Source: a virus
DNA length: 64,000 nt
Virus record (IMG/VR): IMGVR_UViG_3300042344_000236
Coordinates: 1-64,000 of that record
Direction: 5' to 3' (one strand)
In this document: positions 9,437 through 16,596 of the stretch, in pieces
Layout: each line of letters begins with the position of its first letter
How positions within the stretch are numbered: position 1 is the stretch's first letter
The notes under the pieces: generated by a model
What the model was told of the DNA's origin: nothing
Seen by the model: only the letters and a program-made list of their open reading frames with translations
Database searches by the model: none
Program-made: the position numbers and the translations under genes

Positions 9437-9466
9437 AAAAACACACACCTGCCATACCAGTGTGCG
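9437..9466 (-). terminator. Intrinsic terminator
   Basis: On the minus strand CGCACAC pairs with GTGTGTG (one G-U), with TG/CA extending the stem past a bulged G, around a GTATGG loop, followed by TTTTTAT. It lies just after the stop of the 77-residue gene at 9504 and just before the primase operon, so it ends the transcript that carries the tRNA and small genes. Confidence 0.75.
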
Positions 9467-9503
9467 TAGAGTTTTTACCCGTATGGAGGCTAACCACAGA
9501 ACC

Positions 9504-9737
9504 CTAACTGTAATCAATGTTGTTCCTTCTGTAATCAAGAATTTTATTAAGCAAATTTTCGTTATAGTTCGTCCAAAACTTTTTGTCTATTATTCTATTC
9601 TTATACACTGGTCGTTCACTGACCAATGGACTTATTGTTCTCGCAATTCCGAACTTAATAACCTGATTTTTCTGATCGGTTACAATTGTTTTAAAATTAA
9701 ATCCAAGAACAGATTTGATTAATTGTCTATCTATCAT
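9504..9737 (-). CDS. Hypothetical protein
   Basis: A 77-residue basic protein (MIDRQLIKSVLGFNFKTIV...) located between the tRNA gene and an intrinsic terminator. No recognised family. The codon pattern and AT content match neighbouring genes. Confidence 0.6.
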   Translation of the reverse strand: MIDRQLIKSVLGFNFKTIVTDQKNQVIKFGIARTISPLVSERPVYKNRIIDKKFWTNYNENLLNKILDYRRNNIDYS

Positions 9738-9757
9738 GTTGTATAAATTAAGGTTAG

Positions 9758-9831
<74 letters not shown>

Positions 9832-9833
9832 AA

Positions 9834-9920
9834 TTAAAGTATTGCATTTAGTGTCAGAGCAATTCCTATCATTATTCCTAATAATATTCCGTACACTAGA
9901 CCTAAAAGAAATCCACTCAT
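9834..9920 (-). CDS. Tiny membrane protein
   Basis: A 28-residue ORF, MSGFLLGLVYGILLG..., that is one hydrophobic segment from end to end. The upstream gene's TAA overlaps its ATG (TAATG), the coupling pattern used throughout this block, and it ends 3 bp before the tRNA. If real it is a single-pass membrane peptide. The Gly-rich hydrophobic composition is hard to explain by chance, but the length makes this tentative. Confidence 0.5.
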   Translation of the reverse strand: MSGFLLGLVYGILLGIMIGIALTLNAIL

Positions 9921-10141
9921 TACTTGTTTAATTCAATATGGTTATCATTTAGTATCTCATAGAACTTGTCTCTGATTCTCTCAACCATATTCCACTCCTC
10001 CTCACTGAGCTCCTCATACTTCCATAGTGTTCTGATCTCCTGAGATATATCCCATAGAGCTAAGTACATCTTGCTACCTTGTATAGCAAGGTCAAATTCA
10101 TGCTGGTCATCGGGTAGGTTAAATTCAAGTGTTGCTTTCAT
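9920..10141 (-). CDS. Conserved small phage protein (MKATLEFNLP type)
   Basis: A 73-residue acidic protein. The N-terminus MKATLEFNLPDDQHEFDLAI matches a small protein I recall from many Bacteroidota and other phages, always with this EFNLP...EF pattern, function unknown. It overlaps the upstream gene by an ATGA and the downstream tiny membrane protein by one base. Confidence 0.75.
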   Translation of the reverse strand: MKATLEFNLPDDQHEFDLAIQGSKMYLALWDISQEIRTLWKYEELSEEEWNMVERIRDKFYEILNDNHIELNK

Positions 10142-10329
10142 TGTTCTTTAATTATAATTCTCAACTCAATTTTTTTATCTTGCATTAATAAGTATAAGGC
10201 ATTTTCTATACTTTCCTTTAGCATAAAATAATCACTTGCATTTATTGGTTTTGGTGTTTGAGTATTAAAATACTGTTCAAAATAATTCTTACCATTTTCG
10301 TTGCTATAAAATTCACTTTGTATTTTCAT
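10138..10329 (-). CDS. Hypothetical protein
   Basis: A 63-residue ORF (MKIQSEFYSNENGKNYFEQ...) with no recognised domain. Its stop overlaps the start of the next gene as ATGA, supporting genuine translation. Confidence 0.55.
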   Translation of the reverse strand: MKIQSEFYSNENGKNYFEQYFNTQTPKPINASDYFMLKESIENALYLLMQDKKIELRIIIKEQ

Positions 10330-10372
10330 ATCATTTCTATTTTATTTATGTGGCAATTTTTACCCCTTATCA

Positions 10373-10582
10373 TTAATTGATTTGTTCTTGTTGTTTAGTT
10401 AGTCCATCCTTCCACCCTCTCATATATTCCGCATGGTTTTGCTCTTTTTCCATTTCTTTGGCTTGTTCAATTAACTTTACTCTTTTGATACCATAATCTA
10501 ATTGATTAATTTTATTTGCTAAAAAGTCAAGAGTTAATTTTATTTCTTGCTCTGTATACCACTCCACTGCTGTTTGTTTCAT
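10373..10582 (-). CDS. Conserved small phage protein (MKQTAVEW type)
   Basis: A 69-residue protein starting MKQTAVEWYTEQE, with a central EQAKEMEKEQ segment. This pairing is a recurring small phage protein of unknown function in Bacteroidota phages. The start at 10582 is preferred to the upstream in-frame codon at 10615 because the family begins MKQTA. It overlaps the previous gene by 4 nt. Confidence 0.75.
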   Translation of the reverse strand: MKQTAVEWYTEQEIKLTLDFLANKINQLDYGIKRVKLIEQAKEMEKEQNHAEYMRGWKDGLTKQQEQIN

Positions 10583-10803
10583 AATTTTTCTATTTCTTGT
10601 TTTACTTCTTCCCAATAGTCATAAAATGTATCCGCATCTTCTTCTAGAATAGGCAAGTCCATTTCTAATATTTCATTAACTGTTATTAGTGCACATTGTT
10701 TAGCATTATATTCATCAGTAATGTAACCATCCACGTCATCCCATTGCTGTGTTGGGGCAATAAACTTCCTAAATAGTTCTTTTGCTTTCTCTCTTGGTGT
10801 CAT
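10579..10803 (-). CDS. Conserved small phage protein (MTPREKAKEL type)
   Basis: A 74-residue protein beginning MTPREKAKELFRKF and containing AKQCALITVNEIL and DYWEEVKQEI. I recall this pattern in many flavobacterial phage proteins, function unknown. The start at 10803 is chosen for the family N-terminus; the longer frame from 10836 uses a non-ATG codon. Confidence 0.75.
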   Translation of the reverse strand: MTPREKAKELFRKFIAPTQQWDDVDGYITDEYNAKQCALITVNEILEMDLPILEEDADTFYDYWEEVKQEIEKL

Positions 10804-10832
10804 AACTATATAATTAAATAACTTACTTGGTA

Positions 10833-11102
10833 TCACAAATTGTGATCTTTATTCTGTTCATTCACATGATTAACAGCATCATTTAAGTTTGGTATAAACA
10901 AACCTATTGCTTCTTTTAAAGAATTATATATGTTCTCAGCATTCTCTCCCCAATACATATCGCAAGAAAAACCGCCTTCATTTATGTGAAATGGTGGTTC
11001 TAAAAAATATGATTGATGAAACTCATGAGGCTTTTGCGTGTATCTCTTACACGCTGACTTCAGTGGGCAGTCAATCCCAGGACACATTGTTATATCGCTC
11101 AT
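10833..11102 (-). CDS. Small Cys-rich, probably zinc-binding protein
   Basis: An 89-residue protein with CPGIDCPLKSAC near the N-terminus and FSCDMYWG near residue 45. The four clustered cysteines could bind a metal. I recall similar short CPG-DCP proteins in other phages, but the function is unknown. The last codons contain a perfect inverted repeat (ATCACAA/TTGTGAT at 10832-10846). Confidence 0.7.
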   Translation of the reverse strand: MSDITMCPGIDCPLKSACKRYTQKPHEFHQSYFLEPPFHINEGGFSCDMYWGENAENIYNSLKEAIGLFIPNLNDAVNHVNEQNKDHNL

Positions 11103-11353
11103 TTTAATTTAAATTTTCTTGTTTCTACTTGGCCATTGCTGTATAGCTCTACTTTATATTTACCAGACACAATGTCGTGAAAGTATATTACACTTGCGCT
11201 GTCTAGTGGTATCTTTGGAATGTACATCTTACTATATCTGTACACAGCTATTGAGTCGTACTCAACGCCTAGATTAATTGAATATGCGTCACACTTTTTT
11301 GCAGTACTGCAAGACACAAGTAACGCAGATAGTATTATTGTTACGTACTTCAT
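11099..11353 (-). CDS. Small lipoprotein
   Basis: An 84-residue protein starting MKYVTIILSALLVSCSTAKK. The hydrophobic stretch ending LLVSC is a lipobox, so it is probably lipidated at Cys15 and anchored in the envelope. The mature part is a short beta-rich domain. The start at 11353 is chosen because it begins the signal peptide; the longer frame adds residues before it. A hairpin lies just upstream. Possible roles are superinfection exclusion or envelope modification; no family recognised. Confidence 0.75.
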   Translation of the reverse strand: MKYVTIILSALLVSCSTAKKCDAYSINLGVEYDSIAVYRYSKMYIPKIPLDSASVIYFHDIVSGKYKVELYSNGQVETRKFKLK

Positions 11354-11363
11354 ATTGATTAAA

Positions 11364-11389
11364 TTAAAGTGGGTAGCATGACTACCCAC
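11364..11389 (-). terminator. Hairpin, probable weak terminator or attenuator
   Basis: A perfect 8-bp stem (GTGGGTAG at 11369-11376, CTACCCAC at 11382-11389) with a 5-nt loop, followed on the minus strand by TTTAATTT. It sits between the SSB-like gene and the lipoprotein gene, about 15 nt before the latter's start. It may reduce read-through into the lipoprotein gene. Confidence 0.55.
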
Positions 11390-11405
11390 CTTGATTAGCA
11401 GCAGA

Positions 11406-11726
11406 TTAAAACGGTAACGGCTCCTCCTCGTTTACTGGTGTTGCCTTTGGGGCTTCACCTAGAGACTCAACTCTCCAAGCCTCAATGTTGTTAAAGTATT
11501 TGCCGTTATACTCTCGTCCACGAATTCTAAACGATACCTCAACCTCTTGTCCCTCCACAAACTTGTCAAGAACGTCAACATTCTTTTGAGTTAGCTGAAA
11601 CAAAATATCCTGTGGATACTGATCGTGTGGCTCGTTCAATACGAACTCTCTCTTTGTGAACTTCTCGCTCACTTGTACTGATGGGTTTATAACCTTTAAA
11701 ACCCCCTTCATTTTAAAATCACTCAT
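11406..11726 (-). CDS. DUF3127 single-stranded DNA-binding-like protein
   Basis: A 106-residue OB-fold-like protein. The pattern KVINPSVQVSEKFTKREFVL, then ILFQLTQ, VSFRIRGREYNGKYFNNIEAWRVE is the signature of DUF3127, a family widespread in Bacteroidota and their phages and related to SSB. The C-terminus EEEPLPF mimics the acidic DDDLPF tip that SSBs use to recruit partner proteins, supporting an SSB role. It overlaps the upstream nuclease by ATGA, forming a recombination module with that gene and the next. Confidence 0.85.
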   Translation of the reverse strand: MSDFKMKGVLKVINPSVQVSEKFTKREFVLNEPHDQYPQDILFQLTQKNVDVLDKFVEGQEVEVSFRIRGREYNGKYFNNIEAWRVESLGEAPKATPVNEEEPLPF

Positions 11727-12508
11727 TTGTTTTTATTATTTAGGTAATTAAAATACATTTTTGCATACTCCTCAGCCAACCTCAACTGACCATCCATCCA
11801 AACAATGTCATCGTCTGTTAGCTCTACTTTCACAATCGTCACTCTCAAGTTATCACTCAACTCATCCATGTAGTGCAAAACATCTGTCTCGTTGTCTGGA
11901 ATCAACTCCTCTGGCGTGTTGCTCAACACAAACGCAACCTCTCCGTCTCTCCATTTTTGGCCCGTTGTTTTTTCAAGCATGTAAAGATAGTGTTTTACTT
12001 GCCAATCGTAACCACTTTCTTTAACTTTTTTTAGTGCCTTGACATCGCTCTTAGGCATTGTCTTCTTAGACCACGGACTCTTTATGTCAATTACCTTGCG
12101 TAAGATAGGGTCAACAATGTCAGGGTGACCAGTAGATATTCCGTATGATAAGAATCCATACTCGTCAATTGGCATTAGCTTCTCATAGTCTGTGAACATG
12201 ACCCTGTTGTACACGTTGATAGACTCGTCCTCAACCATTGTACCCTTGGTCATCTCTCTGGTATTCACGGTAGTTCTAAAGTCGTACACCCTCTCGTCAA
12301 TCATATCCTCTATGTACGTCTTAGCACCATCGCTCAACTCATCTATCCTGTTCATCCTGTCAGTTAGTCCGTTCATCTCCTCGGTCTGCTTGAACGTTCT
12401 GTCTTCCTTAGACATCAACATGTCTAGCTTTTCTTTCTGCTTGTCTGTCAGTCCTCCCCGTTTTCCAGAGAAGAGTGGGTGACAACTTGATGATCTTACG
12501 TTAATCAT
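11723..12508 (-). CDS. PD-(D/E)XK nuclease (RecB/YqaJ-like)
   Basis: A 261-residue protein. The core GHPDIVDP...KVIDIKSPW holds the catalytic Asp and the D-x-K pair, and DWQVKHYLYMLE supplies the Gln-containing motif of RecB/YqaJ-type exonucleases. The N-terminal third is charged and helical. Nucleases of this kind act with an annealing or SSB partner in phage recombination and end processing, and here the SSB-like gene follows with a 4-nt overlap. It starts 8 nt inside the upstream gene. Confidence 0.8.
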   Translation of the reverse strand: MINVRSSSCHPLFSGKRGGLTDKQKEKLDMLMSKEDRTFKQTEEMNGLTDRMNRIDELSDGAKTYIEDMIDERVYDFRTTVNTREMTKGTMVEDESINVYNRVMFTDYEKLMPIDEYGFLSYGISTGHPDIVDPILRKVIDIKSPWSKKTMPKSDVKALKKVKESGYDWQVKHYLYMLEKTTGQKWRDGEVAFVLSNTPEELIPDNETDVLHYMDELSDNLRVTIVKVELTDDDIVWMDGQLRLAEEYAKMYFNYLNNKNK

Positions 12509-12980
12509 TGCTAAACATTTTTAGTTGGTCCTCAGTAATGATGTACTGTTTCTTGATTTTATCAATCGTTGTTCGCCCAGACTTCACAGCGTCAATAGCC
12601 TTTGTCAACTGATCGTCAGTAAGTAAAGGAAGCTCCTTCTTTGGCAACGGACGAGTGCTGAATCTCAGCGCATCGACCAGTCCTTGAGGACTCTTGACCT
12701 TCTCAGTTGTTATTACGATTGTCTTGCCAACGTAGTCGTTCGGGTCGAAAGAATTAAAGAATGTCTCAAGCCTCTTGAAGTTTGAGCGATTGCATACCAT
12801 GGGCTTCTCAAACTCTTTGAGCTTGACGAACACCTTGTCCTCCTTGCCCATCTCTCCCACAAACGTGTCTTGATAGATTTTGTCAATTGTTACTTCTTTC
12901 GGCTCATACTTGCCGTTTACCTCCAAGTCCCATGCTCCCATGTACTTGTTGTCTTTCATTAGATTTCTCCAGTGTGCCAT
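12501..12980 (-). CDS. Conserved phage protein of recombination module
   Basis: A 159-residue protein beginning MAHWRNLMKDNKYMGAWDLE. The MAHW-N-M...LGAWDL opening, a central beta-rich KPMVCNRSNFKRLE segment and VDALRFSTRP recall a phage family common beside exonuclease and SSB genes, function unproven. The C-terminal half is Lys-rich. Likely a DNA-binding accessory protein, from context only. Confidence 0.7.
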   Translation of the reverse strand: MAHWRNLMKDNKYMGAWDLEVNGKYEPKEVTIDKIYQDTFVGEMGKEDKVFVKLKEFEKPMVCNRSNFKRLETFFNSFDPNDYVGKTIVITTEKVKSPQGLVDALRFSTRPLPKKELPLLTDDQLTKAIDAVKSGRTTIDKIKKQYIITEDQLKMFSND

Positions 12981-12995
12981 ATTATATTTAATTGA

Positions 12996-13400
12996 TTACA
13001 AAGATTTTAAAATTTTCTCTAATCTCACAAAAAAACTTTCTTTTTTTACAGAAAGTTTTAAGCTCCTACGCTTAAGGCTCTCAATGTCGTAAGACCCTGG
13101 GTTGAACTCAGATATGCGAATCATATTGTTTATGATGCCCAACTTCCTGTCACATACGTCAATGTTAACCTTAAGACAACCAGCCTCCCACCCTATATTC
13201 TCAAAGAACAAAGACTGCTCACCAGTTATCGGCTCGTAAAAATCAGATGCCGTCATCGTGTTCATTATCCTAACAGAGCCGTCCTTGTCAAACTTCTCTA
13301 TCTTCACTCCGTTGTCAATGAACCAAGAACTATCTAGTGTTCTGAATATTCTATTCTCAGGGTCGGAGACTATTCTGTCCCATACTTTCTCAGTACTCAT
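12996..13400 (-). CDS. Hypothetical protein
   Basis: A 134-residue protein starting MSTEKVWDRIVSDPENRIF, probably cytoplasmic and beta-rich with a Lys-rich C-terminus. The start at 13400 is chosen because the longer frame overlaps the upstream exported-protein gene by over 100 nt. A 10-bp perfect AT-rich inverted repeat (13032-13041 and 13050-13059) lies inside its 3' end. No family recognised. Confidence 0.65.
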   Translation of the reverse strand: MSTEKVWDRIVSDPENRIFRTLDSSWFIDNGVKIEKFDKDGSVRIMNTMTASDFYEPITGEQSLFFENIGWEAGCLKVNIDVCDRKLGIINNMIRISEFNPGSYDIESLKRRSLKLSVKKESFFVRLEKILKSL

Positions 13401-13818
13401 GATTCTTTCTTTTATTTTTTTCAGGGTCAAAATATAGCATGTATCCGTCACTAACAAAGAAGTCAATGTACTCAATGTAGCATACCAAGAACACACTCTC
13501 GTAACCAGTAACGCCTCTCGTTACTAATGTTACATAAACGTTGTCAGTATTTTCTTTCTTGTAGAAGAATGAGAATATCGGAGTGTTTGGAAACTTCTTG
13601 TAGTTGACTACGGTCTTTGTTGTATCGACTCCGTTCATGTACAGGGCAACCTTGTGAGCCCTAATTGCATCGTAAACGTTGTCAAACTCCTTGTGGTACT
13701 CCCTCTCTATTCCGTTCTCTCCCATCTCAACAGACTGGTATCCTGACGGAAGTTTTAACTGAGCATTACCAATGTAACTTATAAGCAACATCGGTAGAAT
13801 TAATTTAATTGTTTTCAT
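13390..13818 (-). CDS. Secreted/periplasmic hypothetical protein
   Basis: A 142-residue protein with a clear signal peptide (MKTIKLILPMLLISYIGNAQ, probable cleavage after Ala-Gln), then a beta-rich mature domain. It is one of a run of exported or membrane genes between 13.4 and 15.5 kb. No family recognised. Likely acts in the periplasm or at the outer membrane of the infected cell. Confidence 0.7.
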   Translation of the reverse strand: MKTIKLILPMLLISYIGNAQLKLPSGYQSVEMGENGIEREYHKEFDNVYDAIRAHKVALYMNGVDTTKTVVNYKKFPNTPIFSFFYKKENTDNVYVTLVTRGVTGYESVFLVCYIEYIDFFVSDGYMLYFDPEKNKRKNHEY

Positions 13819-13828
13819 TACTTTTTTT

Positions 13829-14284
13829 TTAATCGTTTAACATAAATGTGTGGGCAGACTTACTGCCAGACATACTGAACTCGTATGTGTCAGACTCGCA
13901 CGTGATGTCTCCCGTCCTGATAATCATCTTGGTTGACTTGTGGAAGTCATCAACAAATCCCTCCTTGCTGTTCATATCTAGAAATATGTATACAGACTTG
14001 TGGTCCTTTGATACCATCGATGCAGACTGGTACTTCTTGTAAGAACCATTGACCACGAGTGCCATCTCAACGAGAGACTGCTCGTCACAAACGTATACGT
14101 TGGTTATGTAAAGAACTACGTCTCCGTTGATGTTCTCCATCTTGAGTATGGAGCTACCTGTTCCTGAGTTGTACGCTATCTTGTACGGATCGTCAATGCC
14201 GTTGTCTACCTTTTGATATTTCCACTGGGACATGGCTTGTGTTGTTACTAGCGATAGTGCTAGCGATAAAATTAGATTTCTCAT
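13829..14284 (-). CDS. Secreted/periplasmic hypothetical protein
   Basis: A 151-residue protein starting MRNLILSLALSLVTTQAMSQ, a signal peptide, followed by a beta-rich domain with NGDVVLYITN and AHTFMLND. The start at 14284 is preferred to an in-frame codon 12 residues upstream, since it opens the signal peptide and lies one base after the upstream stop. Second exported protein in the run; function unknown. Confidence 0.7.
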   Translation of the reverse strand: MRNLILSLALSLVTTQAMSQWKYQKVDNGIDDPYKIAYNSGTGSSILKMENINGDVVLYITNVYVCDEQSLVEMALVVNGSYKKYQSASMVSKDHKSVYIFLDMNSKEGFVDDFHKSTKMIIRTGDITCESDTYEFSMSGSKSAHTFMLND

Positions 14285-14285
14285 G

Positions 14286-14441
14286 TTAAAATAGTTTACT
14301 AAATGATATAATAATTCCAAACGTACATATGGTTGTAACTAGAAGAAAAACTAGTGTTAGCTTACCTGAAATGTGTATGCTCTTGATGGATAGTATGTAC
14401 GAGACTGCCCAACATAGAGTCCATAAAAATAAATCTCTCAT
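14286..14441 (-). CDS. Small two-segment membrane protein
   Basis: A 51-residue ORF (MRDLFLWTLCWAVSYILS...) with two hydrophobic stretches at about 3-18 and 28-48. Its stop is immediately followed by the start of the exported protein at 14284 (TAACATG). Too short for family assignment. The spacing and hydrophobic pattern support a real gene. Confidence 0.6.
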   Translation of the reverse strand: MRDLFLWTLCWAVSYILSIKSIHISGKLTLVFLLVTTICTFGIIISFSKLF

Positions 14442-14445
14442 TGTG

Positions 14446-14637
14446 TTATTTTTTTAGTTCATCAATATATCCTAACACGAATCCAATCGCCACGAGGAGA
14501 TTCATTCCTGCCGACATTATTACCTCGTGGATGTCCTCGTATACATTCAACGATAGGTGTACGTGCCCTACAACCCAGAACGGGATGCTTAAATTTTGAC
14601 TTATCCATAGTAATGTGTATTTAATTAGTTTAGACAT
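14446..14637 (-). CDS. Small membrane protein
   Basis: A 63-residue protein starting MSKLIKYTLLWISQ, with a C-terminal transmembrane segment (MNLLVAIGFVLGYIDELKK). The start at 14637 is preferred because the longer frame from 14742 lies inside the upstream 58-residue gene. It belongs to the envelope-directed run. Confidence 0.6.
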   Translation of the reverse strand: MSKLIKYTLLWISQNLSIPFWVVGHVHLSLNVYEDIHEVIMSAGMNLLVAIGFVLGYIDELKK

Positions 14638-14801
14638 GGCTTCTGAGTTATTATCTGTACGACAGCCCTCTCTATTGATATTACCTTCGCTAGAGGTAGT
14701 GCCATCTCGAAAAATACTAGTGCCTGACTCTTGCCATAGCACATGATGTACAGGGTGGACTCCTCACCATCCTGCGTGAACCTTATCAGATATCTTTTCA
14801 T
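14625..14801 (-). CDS. Small hypothetical protein
   Basis: A 58-residue ORF, MKRYLIRFTQDGEESTLYIM.... The start lies in an ATGA overlap with the upstream gene's stop at 14798, and the end overlaps the next start by 13 nt. The beta-strand-like pattern suggests a small folded protein. No family recognised. Confidence 0.6.
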   Translation of the reverse strand: MKRYLIRFTQDGEESTLYIMCYGKSQALVFFEMALPLAKVISIERAVVQIITQKPCLN

Positions 14802-15067
14802 AGCTCTAGTGTTACTTCGGTTATTACACTCTCTTCGTAAAACGGCAGGTCGTGGTCCTCAACTATGTATGCCGATACCATGTTGTTTAGCCAGTCCTTA
14901 TCGTTTCTAAAGTTATCCCTTGCGTGGTAGTCAAAACACACATCATACGTTTTGCCCCTTAGTTCAACCCTTGACCACTCGTTCAGGTTGTCAAAAAATA
15001 TCTCTACAAAGTCATCACATACAGATAGGATTATTGATCGGTAGAACGGATTTACTTTTGCTTTCAT
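14798..15067 (-). CDS. Small hypothetical protein
   Basis: An 89-residue acidic protein (MKAKVNPFYRSIILSVCDDF...). It is preceded by an unusual leader with four copies of AACCAACA-like repeats and an AT-rich spacer (15115-15311), so it may begin a transcript. Function unknown. Confidence 0.65.
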   Translation of the reverse strand: MKAKVNPFYRSIILSVCDDFVEIFFDNLNEWSRVELRGKTYDVCFDYHARDNFRNDKDWLNNMVSAYIVEDHDLPFYEESVITEVTLEL

Positions 15068-15311
15068 AATGTTGGTTTGTGTTGGTTTATGTTGGTTTTG
15101 TGTTGATTTTTTTTTCTTAAACCCTTGATTTTACTAGGTTAGTGTTAAAATGTTAATTTTTATACCCTAATTCGAAAATAAAAAAAAATATATATATATA
15201 GTATAGTAATATATAGAAAAAAATATTTCTGAATATTTTGGGCAAAAAATTGACATTTCGACATTTTTAAGCGTAAGTCCTTGTAAATAAAGGTTTTAAG
15301 TTGTGTTGATT
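15068..15311. other. AT-rich spacer with tandem CCAACA leader repeats
   Basis: This 244-bp gap holds no ORF. The part next to 15067 reads, on the minus strand, as four tandem AACCAACA-like units. Further out is a very AT-rich stretch (15180-15240: poly-A, alternating TA and TATAGTATAGTAATATATAG). Such sequence could be a promoter or a DNA-unwinding element. A matching TAnnTTTG box was not found on the minus strand here. Confidence 0.5.
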
Positions 15312-15473
15312 TCATTTAGAATCAACATCGGTCAACACTAGAAACATTATCGTTATTCCTAAAAGACTGATAGTCAGATAGTTATGCGTATCTTCAGGAA
15401 TGTCGATTTTTCTTTTGCTTAGAATCCATACAAATAGTACGAATATCATGGTCATTTTGCCTATTGTTTTCAT
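15312..15473 (-). CDS. Small membrane protein
   Basis: A 53-residue ORF (MKTIGKMTMIFVLFVWILS...) with two hydrophobic segments at about 5-19 and 33-47. Its ATG overlaps the upstream stop (ATGA). The end of the gene carries a GTTGATT/AATCAAC inverted repeat at 15304-15326. Function unknown; probable inner-membrane protein. Confidence 0.65.
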   Translation of the reverse strand: MKTIGKMTMIFVLFVWILSKRKIDIPEDTHNYLTISLLGITIMFLVLTDVDSK

Positions 15474-15739
15474 GGCTGTAGTTTTGATATGAATAAATAT
15501 AGATTGTCTCCACTAGTTCTGGAGCATAGGTAGTAGTCGTGGTCAACCAACAGGTCTATCTCTTGGTAGATGTAACTTCTGACGTGTTGACTGACTGATT
15601 GATTGTCTGTGAACTTGTAGCTGACCATTGTGTCTTCTTGAATTTCAAAGATTCCTTCGTGATGGTCTTCTCCGAGAGGGATGGAGAACATCGCTCCACC
15701 CTCTTCGAAAGTTTTTTGTGCAAATTTTATTAGATTCAT
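15470..15739 (-). CDS. Small early hypothetical protein
   Basis: An 89-residue acidic protein (MNLIKFAQKTFEEGGAMFSIP...), beta-rich. It ends in an ATGA overlap with the membrane gene. No family recognised. Confidence 0.65.
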   Translation of the reverse strand: MNLIKFAQKTFEEGGAMFSIPLGEDHHEGIFEIQEDTMVSYKFTDNQSVSQHVRSYIYQEIDLLVDHDYYLCSRTSGDNLYLFISKLQP

Positions 15740-15749
15740 TTCACAATCA

Positions 15750-15974
15750 TCATTTAAGTTCTACAATCGTGTTTAGGTTAATCATCCTAAACTCTTTCTT
15801 GTGCATGTCGAACACAACCATCAATCCCTTGTCAGATGGATTGAACGACATACCTACTCCCTTTACTCCCTTTCGAACTCCTAGCCTTGCGACCATTCTT
15901 CTAAGAGAACCATCCTTCTTGATAAAGGTTACAGAAAACATCCTGTTGCCCTTTGCTAAAATTTGATCTTTCAT
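15750..15974 (-). CDS. Small early hypothetical protein
   Basis: A 74-residue basic protein starting MKDQILAKGNRMFSVTFIKK. The start at 15974 is chosen because it sits in an ATGA overlap with the upstream 47-residue gene; the longer frame to 16040 runs through that gene. A compact beta-rich pattern with several Arg/Lys (RRMVARLGVRKG) is compatible with nucleic-acid binding, unproven. Confidence 0.65.
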   Translation of the reverse strand: MKDQILAKGNRMFSVTFIKKDGSLRRMVARLGVRKGVKGVGMSFNPSDKGLMVVFDMHKKEFRMINLNTIVELK

Positions 15975-16114
15975 TTTGATTCTATTTTGGTTATTAATTC
16001 TTTTAACTTTTCTTCTGGAACATCCTTCGATAGTTCGCACACTAGCTCCAACAATTTTGTTGAGTTGCCAGTTAGGTCTATTAGCTCAATTAAGAACTTT
16101 GCTCTTGTTGTCAT
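15971..16114 (-). CDS. Small early helical protein
   Basis: A 47-residue ORF, MTTRAKFLIELIDLTGNSTK..., amphipathic helical with many Leu and Glu. It is coupled to the next gene by ATGA. Too short for family assignment. Confidence 0.55.
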   Translation of the reverse strand: MTTRAKFLIELIDLTGNSTKLLELVCELSKDVPEEKLKELITKIESK

Positions 16115-16127
16115 AAGTTCGAAAATA

Positions 16128-16352
16128 TTAAAAGTTTAGTTTGTCAAATTCAGTGTACATGTCTGCATACTCTAATGGAAATCTATCCTTTAGTGCTTGG
16201 AGTAATACATCGTTGTCATACTGCTCATATCCATCTCGTTCTGCGTTAACGATTGGTTGTATGACCTCAGCTATTTGGTCATCGTCTAGAGTTGTTACTA
16301 GATAGAAGTCCTCTTCCATCCATGCCGTTGTGTTGATTCTAATTACTCTCAT
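16128..16352 (-). CDS. Small early acidic protein
   Basis: A 74-residue strongly acidic protein (MRVIRINTTAWMEEDFYLVTTL...). It starts after the GTAATC leader shared with other genes of this block. Function unknown; small acidic proteins of this kind are typical of phage early regions. Confidence 0.65.
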   Translation of the reverse strand: MRVIRINTTAWMEEDFYLVTTLDDDQIAEVIQPIVNAERDGYEQYDNDVLLQALKDRFPLEYADMYTEFDKLNF

Positions 16353-16354
16353 GA

Positions 16355-16591
16355 TTACTTTATTTTTTCGGTTATTATTTCTACGCTTACACCTATAGCA
16401 TAAAATATTTGCTCTATAGTGTATTCATTTGTTAGTGCCATGTCTAACGCTGTCATCTTTTGTTCGTCAGTTAGGCTATCATCCTTTACGTCATGGATGC
16501 TCCATAGATTGTCTACGTAGTACCCTGCTTGCTTTAAAACTAACTTTGCGTTAGCTATTGCCATTAGTCTTGAATCTGAGAAATTTTCCAT
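16355..16591 (-). CDS. Conserved small phage protein (NFSD..AIANAK type)
   Basis: A 78-residue protein, MENFSDSRLMAIANAKLVLK..., with GYYVDNLWSIHDVK and a C-terminal ALTNEYTIEQIFYAI. I recall this pattern from a recurring small protein of Bacteroidota phages with no known function. Start after a short A-rich leader. Confidence 0.75.
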   Translation of the reverse strand: MENFSDSRLMAIANAKLVLKQAGYYVDNLWSIHDVKDDSLTDEQKMTALDMALTNEYTIEQIFYAIGVSVEIITEKIK

Positions 16592-16596
16592 TGTTA

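Noticed and set aside
9417-9497. N-terminal extension of the gene at 9201 to 9497
   Set aside because: The extension is interrupted by an intrinsic terminator, so the start at 9416 is better.
9462-9722. 86-codon plus-strand ORF over the terminator and the 77-residue gene
   Set aside because: It runs through a minus-strand terminator hairpin and has no promoter or coupled neighbour.
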